Assembly (NCBI GenBank): GCA_964612995.1
Contig: CAZTGE010000150.1
Span: 1-9,593 of the forward strand
DNA from: SLQH01 sp964612995
GTDB lineage: Bacteria; Planctomycetota; UBA11346
DNA length: 9,593 bases
Reading direction: 5' to 3'
The translations under genes and the position numbers were made by a program. The notes below the pieces were generated by a model that made no database searches, was not told the DNA's origin, and saw only the letters and a list, made by a program, of their open reading frames with translations. Positions within the stretch are counted from its first letter, which is position 1. Each line of letters starts with the position of its first letter. Shown here in pieces: positions 1 to 6,313 of the stretch.

Positions 1-13
1 AGCCAGAGGGGTG

Positions 14-51
14 GGTCCTCACGCAGTGAGGACCGTAGGGGCGAAGCCCCT
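14..51. repeat. Two adjacent triloop hairpins
   Basis: Two perfect hairpins stand side by side. The first has a 9-bp stem (14-22 with 26-34) and loop GCA. The second has a 6-bp stem (37-42 with 46-51) and loop GAA. Neither is followed by a T-run, so they do not look like intrinsic terminators. Their form matches other short hairpins in both flanks and suggests dispersed REP-like palindromic elements. Confidence 0.7.
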
Positions 52-86
52 GAGTGGTTACCGCCCGGCTATCTTTGGCGCTTGGG

Positions 87-198
87 CCATAGCGCGGGCG
101 CCGCCCGCACCCCAAGGAGCATTGTAGCGAGCGGCGCTCGCGCGGCTTTTTGTTCGCGGGGGCTCGCTCTGCGCTGCGCGCAGTCGCCCCCGCTACGC
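87..198 (+). repeat. Dispersed ~112-bp repeat, left copy
   Basis: This stretch recurs in the same orientation at 9346-9455, with about 90% identity by eye (roughly eight mismatches and one 2-base gap). The last ~31 bases are identical. The unit contains nested palindromes: GCGAGC/GCTCGC at 127-141, GCGGGGGC/GCCCCCGC pairing 156-163 with 186-193, and CTGCGC-TGC-GCGCAG at 169-183. A T-run at 147-151 lies between the hairpins. It encodes no transposase and looks like a non-autonomous interspersed palindromic element. Confidence 0.8.
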
Positions 199-425
199 AG
201 AGGGTTCGCGCCCATGCCCTGGCAGGAGAAACGGAAAGCGCGAAGCGCTCTCGTCGTCTTCCTACATGGACGGAACTGTCCTGCGCCTGTCGCAACCCCC
301 GCAGAGGGCCCTTGTGCTCAGGCCGACGAAAGGATAGATCACACTAATGACGTGGCCCTCAAAGCTCGCAGTGAAGCGTCCGCATGGCACACATCGCGGA
401 CAGCGGGTCGGCCGACCGAGGAACG

Positions 426-478
426 GTTTTCTGCGAAAATGGCGCGTAGCGCCGCAGAAAACGCCAGCGCAGCTGGCG
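426..478. repeat. Nested hairpin pair
   Basis: GTTTTCTGCG at 426-435 pairs with CGCAGAAAAC at 453-462 as a perfect 10-bp stem. It encloses a smaller hairpin, GGCGC-GTA-GCGCC (441-453). Immediately after comes CGCCAGC-GCA-GCTGGCG (462-478), a 7-bp stem. The stems share bases at 453 and 462, so they cannot all form fully at once. The loops GTA and GCA match the loop type seen elsewhere in this flank. Confidence 0.7.
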
Positions 479-479
479 A

Positions 480-534
480 GTGACGACCGAGGCCGGGGGG
501 GTACGCGGCGAAGCCGCGAGGGGGCAGCGCCCCC
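480..534 (+). repeat. Palindromic repeat, left copy (inverted partner at 9016-9074)
   Basis: The 31 bases at 504-534 match 9016-9046 exactly in inverted orientation. Similarity continues more loosely outward to GTGACGA at 480-486, which matches TCGTCAC at 9068-9074. The core folds into two hairpins, CGCGGC-GAA-GCCGCG (504-518) and GGGGGC-AGC-GCCCCC (520-534). The element ends only five bases before the ribosome binding site of the gene at 554, so it is probably transcribed in that gene's leader. Confidence 0.8.
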
Positions 535-553
535 TGTGAAGGAAGCCACACGA

Positions 554-1009
554 ATGACGGGCATCTGTGTTCGTGGCCCGGTACTGCTGCTGGTGGTCCT
601 GCATCTCCTCGCCGGAGCTGTGGGGGGGCACGTGTGGCAGTGCCATGACACCGCCTGTCCGGAGGCCGGAACGGTCGCCGTGGCCAGCGGGGAGCACTGC
701 TGCGGCGGCGCCGATCTCGCGACGGTCGATCCGGCCGCCGAGTCCGCGGATGCGCATGTCACCCGCGTCGTACCCCGACCGTCCTCCGCCTCGGACCCGG
801 ACGGCGCCCCATGTTGCGCTCCCTGCGAGCTGGACGACACGGTCCTGCCGACTGGCCTGTCGCAGGTGGGTCTGGTCGATCTGCCACCACCAGCGCACGA
901 TCGTGTGCCCACGATCGTGGTCCAATGCCATCGGCGTGACAGGCCCCCGGCCGATGCCCGACCGCCGCCGCACCTGCGCTGGCTGCGGACCGTCTGTCTC
1001 AACTGCTGA
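554..1009 (+). CDS. Small exported cysteine-rich protein, function unknown
   Basis: This 151-residue protein begins with a hydrophobic segment (about residues 9-25) that reads as a Sec signal peptide or membrane anchor. The rest carries most of its 11 cysteines: C30, C35, a C49-C50 pair after H48, C87-C88 with C91, C125, and C148/C151 as a terminal CxxC. H26, H31, H48 and H126 lie near cysteines. The pattern suggests metal binding or disulfide chemistry in the periplasm, but I recognise no named family. I chose ATG 554 because AAGGAA (539-544) sits 9 bases upstream and the hydrophobic segment then falls at the N-terminus; the longer open frame from 347 runs through repeats. The adaptor gene starts 137 bases downstream, so the protein may belong with that transporter. 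Existence is likely; the role is inference. Confidence 0.7.
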   Translation: MTGICVRGPVLLLVVLHLLAGAVGGHVWQCHDTACPEAGTVAVASGEHCCGGADLATVDPAAESADAHVTRVVPRPSSASDPDGAPCCAPCELDDTVLPTGLSQVGLVDLPPPAHDRVPTIVVQCHRRDRPPADARPPPHLRWLRTVCLNC

Positions 1010-1079
1010 TATACGCGGCTGAGGTGCGTGTATGGCCTGGCGGCATGGCCGTGCAGCCATCGCACGCGGCTGTTGTCTG

Positions 1080-1115
1080 CATCGTCGTACGCGTTCGAAC
1101 GCGCCGCTGACGATG
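1080..1115. promoter_or_regulatory. Nested palindrome upstream of adaptor gene
   Basis: A perfect 14-bp palindrome, CGCGTTCGAACGCG (1090-1103), is enclosed by CATCGTC (1080-1086) and GACGATG (1109-1115), a perfect 7-bp outer arm pair. It lies about 30 bases before the adaptor start. It could be a dimeric repressor operator or an RNA hairpin modulating read-through from the gene at 554. No T-run follows, so an intrinsic terminator is less likely. No confident -35/-10 pair is visible here. Confidence 0.5.
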
Positions 1116-1146
1116 ATGCCACTCCCGTGTAGCAGAGAGACCCGTG

Positions 1147-2577
1147 ATGGATCATGACGCACAGACGCGTCGACAGCGCCCGGCGCTGCCAGGCGCCGGT
1201 GCGAGCGCGGATGCGATGGCGGCGCGAGGCCGGCATCGCTGGCCCGCCCTGCTCGTCGCCGGCCTGCTGATCGGCGGCTGCATCGCCACCTTCATCGTTG
1301 TCACCGCCGATCGCTGGCTGCCGGCCAGGGCGGTGCGCGCAGTGCGGGTGGTGAGTCTGGAGACCGGCGAGGTCGCAGCGGTGGTCGAACAGGCCGAACC
1401 CACCGTCGCCTTCCAGGCCGCCGGTTGGCTCGAAGGCGACCCCTACGCGGTCCATGCCACCGCGCTGGTCGGCGGAGTGGTCGAGTCGGTCGCCGTGCTC
1501 GAAGGCGAGACGGTCGAGGCCGGGCAGGTGCTCGCCCGGCTCGATGACACCGATCACCGTCTGGCCCTGGCCCGCTCCGAGGCGGCGGTGGCCGAGGCGC
1601 AGGCTGCGGTGCAGGTCGCCGAGGCGTCCGAGGCGATGGTCGCGGCGCGCAAGCCGGCCCTGCGCGGGCGCATCGCCGCGGCCACGGCGCGGCGGGCCGT
1701 GGCCGTCGATCTCGCCGACCGCCTCGAGGCCGGTGCCGATGCGGTGCCGGAGGCCGACCTGGTCGCCGCCCGATTGCAGAGCGAGGCCGCGGCCGGCGAG
1801 CTTGCGGCCCTGGAGGCCGAGCTCGCGGCCCTGGACACGCAGCTCGCGCAGGCCGCCGCGCAGGTGGCGGCGGCGCGAGCCAGGGTGGCCAGCGCCGAGG
1901 TGGCGCGCGACGTGGCCCAGCTGGATCTCGAGCGCTGCACCATCACCGCCCCGGTCGACGGCATCGTCCAGCAGCTCTACGCCTTCCCCGGTCGCAAGCA
2001 GCTGCTGCAGGCCGATGCGCCGACCTCGAGCACCGTGGCCAGCATCGTCGATCCCGAACGCCTGCAGGTGCGGGTGGACGTGGCTCTGGCCGACGCGGCC
2101 GGGCTGTACGTGGGCCAGCGCTCGCGGATCAGCGTCGAGGCGCTGCCCGACCGCACCTTCTCCGGCACGGTCACCCGGATCGTCGGCGAGGCGGACGTCA
2201 CCCGCAACACGCTGCAGGCCAAGGTGGCCCTGGATGATCCGGTCTCGCTACTGCGCCCGGAGATGCTCGCCCGGGTGCAGTTCCTCGCCCGCCAGACACC
2301 GGCCGACGAAGCGACCGTGGGCGGAACCGGCGCCTTGCAGGTCTACGTGCCACCGGCAGCGCTGCAGGAGCGCAACGACAATCGGGCCAGCTGCTGGGCG
2401 CTGGTCGAGGACGCGAGCCGGGTCGAGCCACGCACGCTCGAGCTCGGCGGACAACGCGCTGGCTGGGTCGCGGTGCGCGACGGCCTGCGCCCCGGCGAGG
2501 CGGTGGTCGTCGATCCGCCCGCCGATCTGCAGCCCGGTGACCGGGTGGAGCCACAGTGGCAGGAGGCAACGCCATGA
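1147..2577 (+). CDS. HlyD/MacA-family periplasmic adaptor subunit
   Basis: This 476-residue adaptor would bridge the inner-membrane ABC transporter to an outer-membrane channel. A cytoplasmic N-terminus leads into one transmembrane helix (about 33-53). The first lipoyl half-motif is at about 105-133, with the turn VLEGETVEAGQVLARLDD. A long Ala/Glu-rich coiled-coil hairpin spans about 134-262. The second lipoyl half follows at about 263-300 (CTITAPVDGIVQQLY), then a beta-barrel at about 305-385 and a membrane-proximal domain to about 470. Length and order fit MacA-like adaptors, although the alpha-hairpin is long and alanine-heavy. ATG 1147 is preferred over GTG 1144 because the weak GAGAGA site (1135-1140) is then better spaced. 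Its stop overlaps the ATPase start (ATGA), indicating translational coupling. No outer-membrane partner is encoded in this window. Confidence 0.92.
   Translation: MDHDAQTRRQRPALPGAGASADAMAARGRHRWPALLVAGLLIGGCIATFIVVTADRWLPARAVRAVRVVSLETGEVAAVVEQAEPTVAFQAAGWLEGDPYAVHATALVGGVVESVAVLEGETVEAGQVLARLDDTDHRLALARSEAAVAEAQAAVQVAEASEAMVAARKPALRGRIAAATARRAVAVDLADRLEAGADAVPEADLVAARLQSEAAAGELAALEAELAALDTQLAQAAAQVAAARARVASAEVARDVAQLDLERCTITAPVDGIVQQLYAFPGRKQLLQADAPTSSTVASIVDPERLQVRVDVALADAAGLYVGQRSRISVEALPDRTFSGTVTRIVGEADVTRNTLQAKVALDDPVSLLRPEMLARVQFLARQTPADEATVGGTGALQVYVPPAALQERNDNRASCWALVEDASRVEPRTLELGGQRAGWVAVRDGLRPGEAVVVDPPADLQPGDRVEPQWQEATP
2561..2566 (+). promoter_or_regulatory. Strong ribosome binding site for the ATPase gene
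   Basis: AGGAGG lies 7 bases before ATG 2574. It decides the start in favour of 2574 over the upstream in-frame GTG at 2556, which would overlap this site. Confidence 0.85.
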
Positions 2578-3263
2578 GCGAGGACGCATTCATCATCTGC
2601 GAGGATCTGACCAAGTCCTATCGCAAGGGGCCGACTCTGGTCACGCCGTTGCAGGATCTGACCCTGCATGTGCGTGCGGGCGAGTTCGTCTCGCTGATGG
2701 GGCCGAGCGGTAGCGGCAAGACCACCCTGCTCAACTGTATCGCGGGCATCGACCAGCCGACCGGTGGCCGATTGGTCGTGGGCGGGATCGATCTGACCCG
2801 CCTTTCGCGCAGCCGGCTGGCGAAGTGGCGGGCAGGGCACGTCGGCTACATCTTCCAACTCTACCATCTGGTCCCGGTGCTCACCGCGTTCGAGAACGTC
2901 GAGCTGCCGCTGCTGCTGCAGTCGCTCTCGCGCCGGGAGCGTCGCGAGCGGACGGCCGAGGCGCTCTCGACGGTCGGTCTGGAGCAGCGCGCCGACCACT
3001 ACCCGCGTCAGCTCTCCGGCGGCCAGGAGCAACGGGTGGCCATCGCTCGCGCGCTGGTGGCCCAACCGCGTCTGCTGGTCGCCGATGAGCCGACCGGTGA
3101 TCTGGACGCCGCGGCGGCGGAGCAGATCCTCGACCTGCTGCAGCGCCTGAGCAGCGAACGTGGCAAGACCATCGTGATGGTCACCCACGATGCCAAGGCG
3201 GCCGCCCGCGCCGACCGCATGCTCCACCTGGACAAGGGCTGCCTGCTCGAGGGGGTGGCCTGA
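2574..3263 (+). CDS. MacB/LolD-type ABC transporter ATPase
   Basis: This 229-residue nucleotide-binding subunit powers the transporter formed with the next two genes. All key motifs are intact: Walker A GPSGSGKTT (43-51), Q-loop glutamine Q95, signature LSGGQ (147-151), Walker B LLVADE with catalytic E172, and switch histidine H205. The family normally reads LSGGQQQR and PTGALD or PTGNLD. Here they are LSGGQEQR and PTGDLD, which are acceptable variants. The length is that of a stand-alone LolD-like ATPase and not a MacB ATPase-permease fusion. The gene overlaps the adaptor gene by four bases (ATGA) and shares one base (3263) with the following permease gene (TGATG), so the three are almost certainly co-translated. 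The substrate cannot be told from the ATPase. Confidence 0.95.
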   Translation: MSEDAFIICEDLTKSYRKGPTLVTPLQDLTLHVRAGEFVSLMGPSGSGKTTLLNCIAGIDQPTGGRLVVGGIDLTRLSRSRLAKWRAGHVGYIFQLYHLVPVLTAFENVELPLLLQSLSRRERRERTAEALSTVGLEQRADHYPRQLSGGQEQRVAIARALVAQPRLLVADEPTGDLDAAAAEQILDLLQRLSSERGKTIVMVTHDAKAAARADRMLHLDKGCLLEGVA

Positions 3264-4417
3264 TGCGTCTGCTCGCGATCAGCGTGCTGGCCTGGAAACA
3301 GGTGCGCCGCCATCCCACCCGCAGCCTGCTCACGGTGCTCGGCGTGGCCACGGGCATGTTCCTGTTCGCAGCGATCGAGACGATGCAGGACAGCCTCGAC
3401 CGCGCCACCCGTGCCGAGAGCGATGCGGTCCGTCTGGTGGTCTACCGCGAGAATCGTTTCTGCCCCTTCACCAGCCAACTGCCCGATCACTACCGACGGC
3501 GGATCGCGGAGCTGCCCGGGGTGGCCGCGGCGATCCCGGTCAAGGTGGTGGTCAACAACTGCAGCACCAGCCTCGATGTGGTCACCTTCCGTGGTCTGCC
3601 TCCCGATCAGCTCGAGCGCATGCTCGGAGCGAGCATGCAGGTGCTCGCCGGGGATCTGGCCAGCTGGCGCCGACGCAGCGATGCGGTGTTGCTCGGCGAG
3701 GTGCTCGCACGGCGCCGCGGTCTGGAGGTGGGTGATGGTTTCGAGGCCGCCGGAATTACCGTTCACGTCGCGGGGATCATCGCCAGCGACGACCCGCAGA
3801 CGCGCAACCTCGGCTACACCCACCTGGAATTCCTCCAGCGCGCGTCGCAGGCCGGGTTGGGAGTGGTGACCCAGTACACCGTCGCGCTGGAGCCGGGGGC
3901 CGACGCCGAGGCGGTGGCCGCGGCGGTCGACGCCACCTTCGCCGACGACACCGAGCCGACAGCCACCCGTCCGGAGCGCGCCTTCCTGCTGCAGTCGGCC
4001 GGCGACATGCTCGCGCTCATCCGGTTCACCCGCAGCGTCTCGATCGCCGCGGTGCTCGCGGTGCTCGCCCTGGTGGCCAACACCGTGCTGCTGGCCGTGC
4101 GTGGCCGGATCAAGGAGCACGCCATCCTCCAGACCCTGGGCTTCCCGGGATGGATGCAGGGCTGGATGGTATTGGTCGAGGGGACCCTGCTCGGGCTCAT
4201 CGGTGGCGTGGTGGGTATCACCGCCGCGGCCGGGGTGATGTACGTCGGTGGCTTCGCCCTCTCCAGCGAGGGGCTGAGCATCGTGTTCGAACCGACTGCC
4301 ACGGTGGTGATCAACGGGATGATCCTGGCTCTGGGCATCGGTCTGACTGCCGGTCTGGTGCCGGCCTGGATCGCCGGGCGCGCGCCGATCGTCACCGCCC
4401 TGCGCGGAGGAGCGTGA
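3263..4417 (+). CDS. FtsX/MacB-type ABC permease 1, with paired cysteines in the periplasmic domain
   Basis: This 384-residue permease has the MacB layout: TM1 at about 21-40, a large periplasmic domain at about 41-255, then TM2 (about 258-280), TM3 (about 303-325) and TM4 (about 350-370). Typical FtsX signals are the cytoplasmic EHAILQTLGF stretch (285-294) and the ending PAWIAGRAPIVTALRG. The periplasmic domain carries only two cysteines, in NRFCPF (C67) and NNCSTSLDVVTFRG (C100), both in conserved-looking stretches; they could form a disulfide or bind metal. I recall very similar motifs in planctomycete permeases, which I cannot check here. MacB-type transporters transmit movement through the membrane and need not pass substrate through the bilayer. 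The second permease follows after three bases, so a heterodimer is expected. Confidence 0.92.
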   Translation: MRLLAISVLAWKQVRRHPTRSLLTVLGVATGMFLFAAIETMQDSLDRATRAESDAVRLVVYRENRFCPFTSQLPDHYRRRIAELPGVAAAIPVKVVVNNCSTSLDVVTFRGLPPDQLERMLGASMQVLAGDLASWRRRSDAVLLGEVLARRRGLEVGDGFEAAGITVHVAGIIASDDPQTRNLGYTHLEFLQRASQAGLGVVTQYTVALEPGADAEAVAAAVDATFADDTEPTATRPERAFLLQSAGDMLALIRFTRSVSIAAVLAVLALVANTVLLAVRGRIKEHAILQTLGFPGWMQGWMVLVEGTLLGLIGGVVGITAAAGVMYVGGFALSSEGLSIVFEPTATVVINGMILALGIGLTAGLVPAWIAGRAPIVTALRGGA

Positions 4418-4420
4418 GCG

Positions 4421-5572
4421 ATGCTGCCATTCTCCTATGCAGTGCGTAATCTCGCCCGCTCGCCGGCCCGGCTGGTCCAGCTGGTGGTCGGCAGCGCGCT
4501 GGTCGTACTGCTGATCCTCACCGCTGCAGCCTTCCAACATGGCATGAGCAGTAGCCTCCAGGCCAGCGGCGACCCCCACACCGTGATGCTGCTCGCCGCA
4601 GGCAGCGAGGAGAGCATCCAGCGCAGCCAGGTCAGCCCGGCGGTGCCCGGCATCGTCGCCGCCAGCGTCCCCGGGCTGCATGCCGACCTCGGGCGCGAGG
4701 CGGTCTCGGGCGAGATCTACTACATGGGAACCATCTTCACTGGCGACGGGGGTGAGCACCGCGGTCTGCTGCGGGGGGTGACCCCGGCGGCGCTACGGGT
4801 CCACCGCCGGGTCCGCCTGCTCGATGGCCATTTCCCCGGTCCCGACGAGATCATGGTCGGCCGTCACGCCGCCACCTCGCTCGGCGTGGATCCGGCCCAG
4901 CTCGCCACCGGCGCCCGGTTGCGGTTCGAGGGTCACGAATACACCGTGAGCGGCCACTTCGCCGCCGCCGGCACCGTGCTGGAGGCCGAGCTGTGGCTCG
5001 GCCAGCGCGACCTGATGGCGGTGACCAAGCGCGAGAGCCTGTCGGCGGTCTACGCGCGGATGCAGAGCCCGGCCCAGCGCTCGCAGCTGACCCTGTTCTG
5101 CAAGCAGCGGCTCGACCTCGAACTCTCGGCGGTGCCCGAAACCGAATACTACAGCGGGCTCGACGCCTTCTTCGCCCCGCTGCGGATCATGGGTTGGGTC
5201 AGCGCCCTGCTGATCGGCGGTGGCGCGATCTTCGGCGGCATCAACACCCTCTACGCCGCCTTCAGCGCCCGTATCCGCGAACTCGCCGCTCTGCAGGCGA
5301 TCGGCTTCTCGCGCCGGGCCATCGCCTGGAGCCTGGTCCAGGAGGCGATGCTTGCCACCGCCTTTGGGGGCATGCTCGCGATGATCCTGGCGGTGCTGAT
5401 CATAGATCCGATCCGCATCGGCTTCTCGATCGGCGTCTTCTCCCTGGCGATGCCTCCCGAGGTCCTCGGTCTCGGCCTGCTCGCCGCCCTGGCGTTGGGT
5501 CTGTTCGGCGGTCTGCCGCCGGCCTGGCGCTGCCTCGCTCCCCCGTTGCCGAGCGCGTTGCGCGCGGCGTGA
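4421..5572 (+). CDS. FtsX/MacB-type ABC permease 2
   Basis: This 383-residue protein pairs with permease 1. TM1 is at about 18-38, a periplasmic MacB-like domain spans about 40-250, and TM2-TM4 fall at about 255-280, 307-328 and 346-366. The FtsX hallmark NTLYAAFSARIRELAALQAI (275-294) precedes GFSRRAI, matching the coupling-helix region that contacts the ATPase. It is clearly diverged from permease 1: the periplasmic domain lacks the two-cysteine pattern and has only C227 near its end. The two therefore look specialised and not recently duplicated. GGAGG at 4406-4410 lies inside the end of the upstream gene, 10 bases before ATG 4421. The gap to the lipoprotein gene is only 32 bases. Confidence 0.92.
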   Translation: MLPFSYAVRNLARSPARLVQLVVGSALVVLLILTAAAFQHGMSSSLQASGDPHTVMLLAAGSEESIQRSQVSPAVPGIVAASVPGLHADLGREAVSGEIYYMGTIFTGDGGEHRGLLRGVTPAALRVHRRVRLLDGHFPGPDEIMVGRHAATSLGVDPAQLATGARLRFEGHEYTVSGHFAAAGTVLEAELWLGQRDLMAVTKRESLSAVYARMQSPAQRSQLTLFCKQRLDLELSAVPETEYYSGLDAFFAPLRIMGWVSALLIGGGAIFGGINTLYAAFSARIRELAALQAIGFSRRAIAWSLVQEAMLATAFGGMLAMILAVLIIDPIRIGFSIGVFSLAMPPEVLGLGLLAALALGLFGGLPPAWRCLAPPLPSALRAA

Positions 5573-5604
5573 TCTCCATCGCACTGTACGAAAGGAACCT
5601 CGCG

Positions 5605-6207
5605 ATGCGTATTCTACTTCCTCTCTCCCTGCTCGCCCTCGTAGTGGTCATCGCTGGATGCGGTGGCGGCGGCGATGGCGGCCAGGCCGATGCGGTCACC
5701 ACCAAGCCCGTGGGTCTGCCCACCGGATTGGTGGTGCCGCAGCTGACGGGCACGCCCCAGACCATCACTGCGACCAAGACGTCGGCCGCTCCTGGGGATC
5801 AGCTGCTGATCGAAGGCTACATCGGGGGCAGTGCCGACCCCTTCGTCGACGATCTGGCCGCATTCACCATCGTCGATACCGGGCAGGTCAAGCCCTGCGA
5901 CGCCAAGGCCGACGACCAGTGCCCGCAGCCCTGGGACTTCTGCTGCTCGCCGCGCGAGAAGATCACCGCCGCCAGCGCCACCGTCCAGGTGGTCGACGAT
6001 GCCGGCGTGGTCATCCCGGCCGGCCTGCGCGGCTACGCCGGCCTGCGTCCCGGCGGTCGGGTGCTGGTCGCGGGGACCGTGTCCCAGGCCGACAACGGCC
6101 TGCTGGTAGTCAACGCCGACGCGGTCCAGCTGACCGCGGCTGCACCGCAGTCCGCCGCCGCGCCGGCATCGGCCTGCGGCAGTGGCGGCTGCGGCAGCTG
6201 CGAGTAG
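5605..6207 (+). CDS. Cysteine-rich OB-fold-like lipoprotein of the transporter operon
   Basis: This 200-residue lipoprotein has a signal peptide ending in lipobox IAGC, with the lipidated cysteine at C19, followed by a Gly-rich linker. Residues about 64-178 read like a beta-rich OB-type domain (GDQLLIEGYIGG at the start, GRVLVAGTV and LLVVNADAVQL near the end). Inserted in it is the Cys motif C98, C106 and C113-C114, as in CPQPWDFCC. The extreme C-terminus adds CGSGGCGSC (C191, C196, C199), a likely metal or thiol site. I recall a family with a C-P-x-P-W-D-Y/F-C-C motif encoded beside similar permeases in Planctomycetes. ATG 5605 is supported by AAAGGAA (5591-5597) and by the lipobox position. 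The protein probably sits on the inner leaflet of the outer membrane or on the inner membrane, and may deliver substrate or sense metal. That role is inference. Confidence 0.85.
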   Translation: MRILLPLSLLALVVVIAGCGGGGDGGQADAVTTKPVGLPTGLVVPQLTGTPQTITATKTSAAPGDQLLIEGYIGGSADPFVDDLAAFTIVDTGQVKPCDAKADDQCPQPWDFCCSPREKITAASATVQVVDDAGVVIPAGLRGYAGLRPGGRVLVAGTVSQADNGLLVVNADAVQLTAAAPQSAAAPASACGSGGCGSCE

Positions 6208-6220
6208 CAGCGCAGCGCCC

Positions 6221-6249
6221 AGCGCGCGACGGACCCCCCGTCGCGCGCT
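6221..6249 (+). terminator. Perfect 12-bp hairpin after the lipoprotein gene
   Basis: AGCGCGCGACGG (6221-6232) pairs perfectly with CCGTCGCGCGCT (6238-6249) around a 5-base loop, 13 bases after the lipoprotein stop. It probably closes the transporter operon. No T-run follows, so it is not a textbook intrinsic terminator and may instead act as an RNA 3'-end stabiliser. Confidence 0.6.
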
Positions 6250-6296
6250 GCCGCCAGCCGGCGGCATTCACGAATGATGTAACCCCGGCGTGGCGT

Positions 6297-6305
6297 TGCT
6301 AGAAT
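6297..6305 (+). promoter_or_regulatory. Extended -10 promoter for the hydrolase gene
   Basis: TGC-TAGAAT forms an extended -10 box (TGn plus a 5-of-6 match to TATAAT). A weak -35 may lie at 6276-6281 (GATGTA, 18-bp spacer). The predicted transcription start is about 6311-6314, which coincides with the proposed GTG start at 6314. Confidence 0.45.
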
Positions 6306-6313
6306 CCCTGGTT

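Larger units (their letters stand above)
1..553. other. Non-coding left flank rich in palindromes
   Basis: No convincing gene is present before 554. Open frames here run through repeats and have low-complexity Arg/Ala/Pro-rich translations. The stretch holds hairpins at 14-51, one copy of a dispersed repeat at 87-198, a small GAA-loop hairpin at 237-249 (5 bp stem), hairpins at 426-478 and a palindromic repeat at 480-534. Between 250 and 425 I see only a perfect 12-bp palindrome GGTCGGCCGACC near 408-419 and a weak promoter-like pair, TTGTGC at 312-317 and TAGATC at 335-340 with 17 bp spacing. Each hexamer matches consensus at only about three positions, so I do not call it a promoter. Confidence 0.7.

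Noticed and set aside
82..483. 133-residue plus-strand open frame in the left flank
   Set aside because: It lies mostly inside the dispersed repeat and hairpins, lacks a ribosome binding site and reads as low-complexity sequence.
262..1557. 431-residue minus-strand open frame, and similar long antisense frames at 3008-4759, 4793-5584, 6299-7345 and 7222-8481
   Set aside because: Translations are low-complexity Arg/His/Gly/Asp-rich, have no recognisable domains and mirror strongly supported plus-strand genes; high GC makes long antisense frames common.
1454..2713. 419-residue frame overlapping the adaptor and ATPase genes
   Set aside because: Arg/Pro/Ser-rich +1-frame shadow of two genes with clear domains.
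6208..6313. LexA operator ahead of the YdjM-like gene, as known for E. coli ydjM
   Set aside because: No CTGT-N8-ACAG-like sequence is found in the gap.
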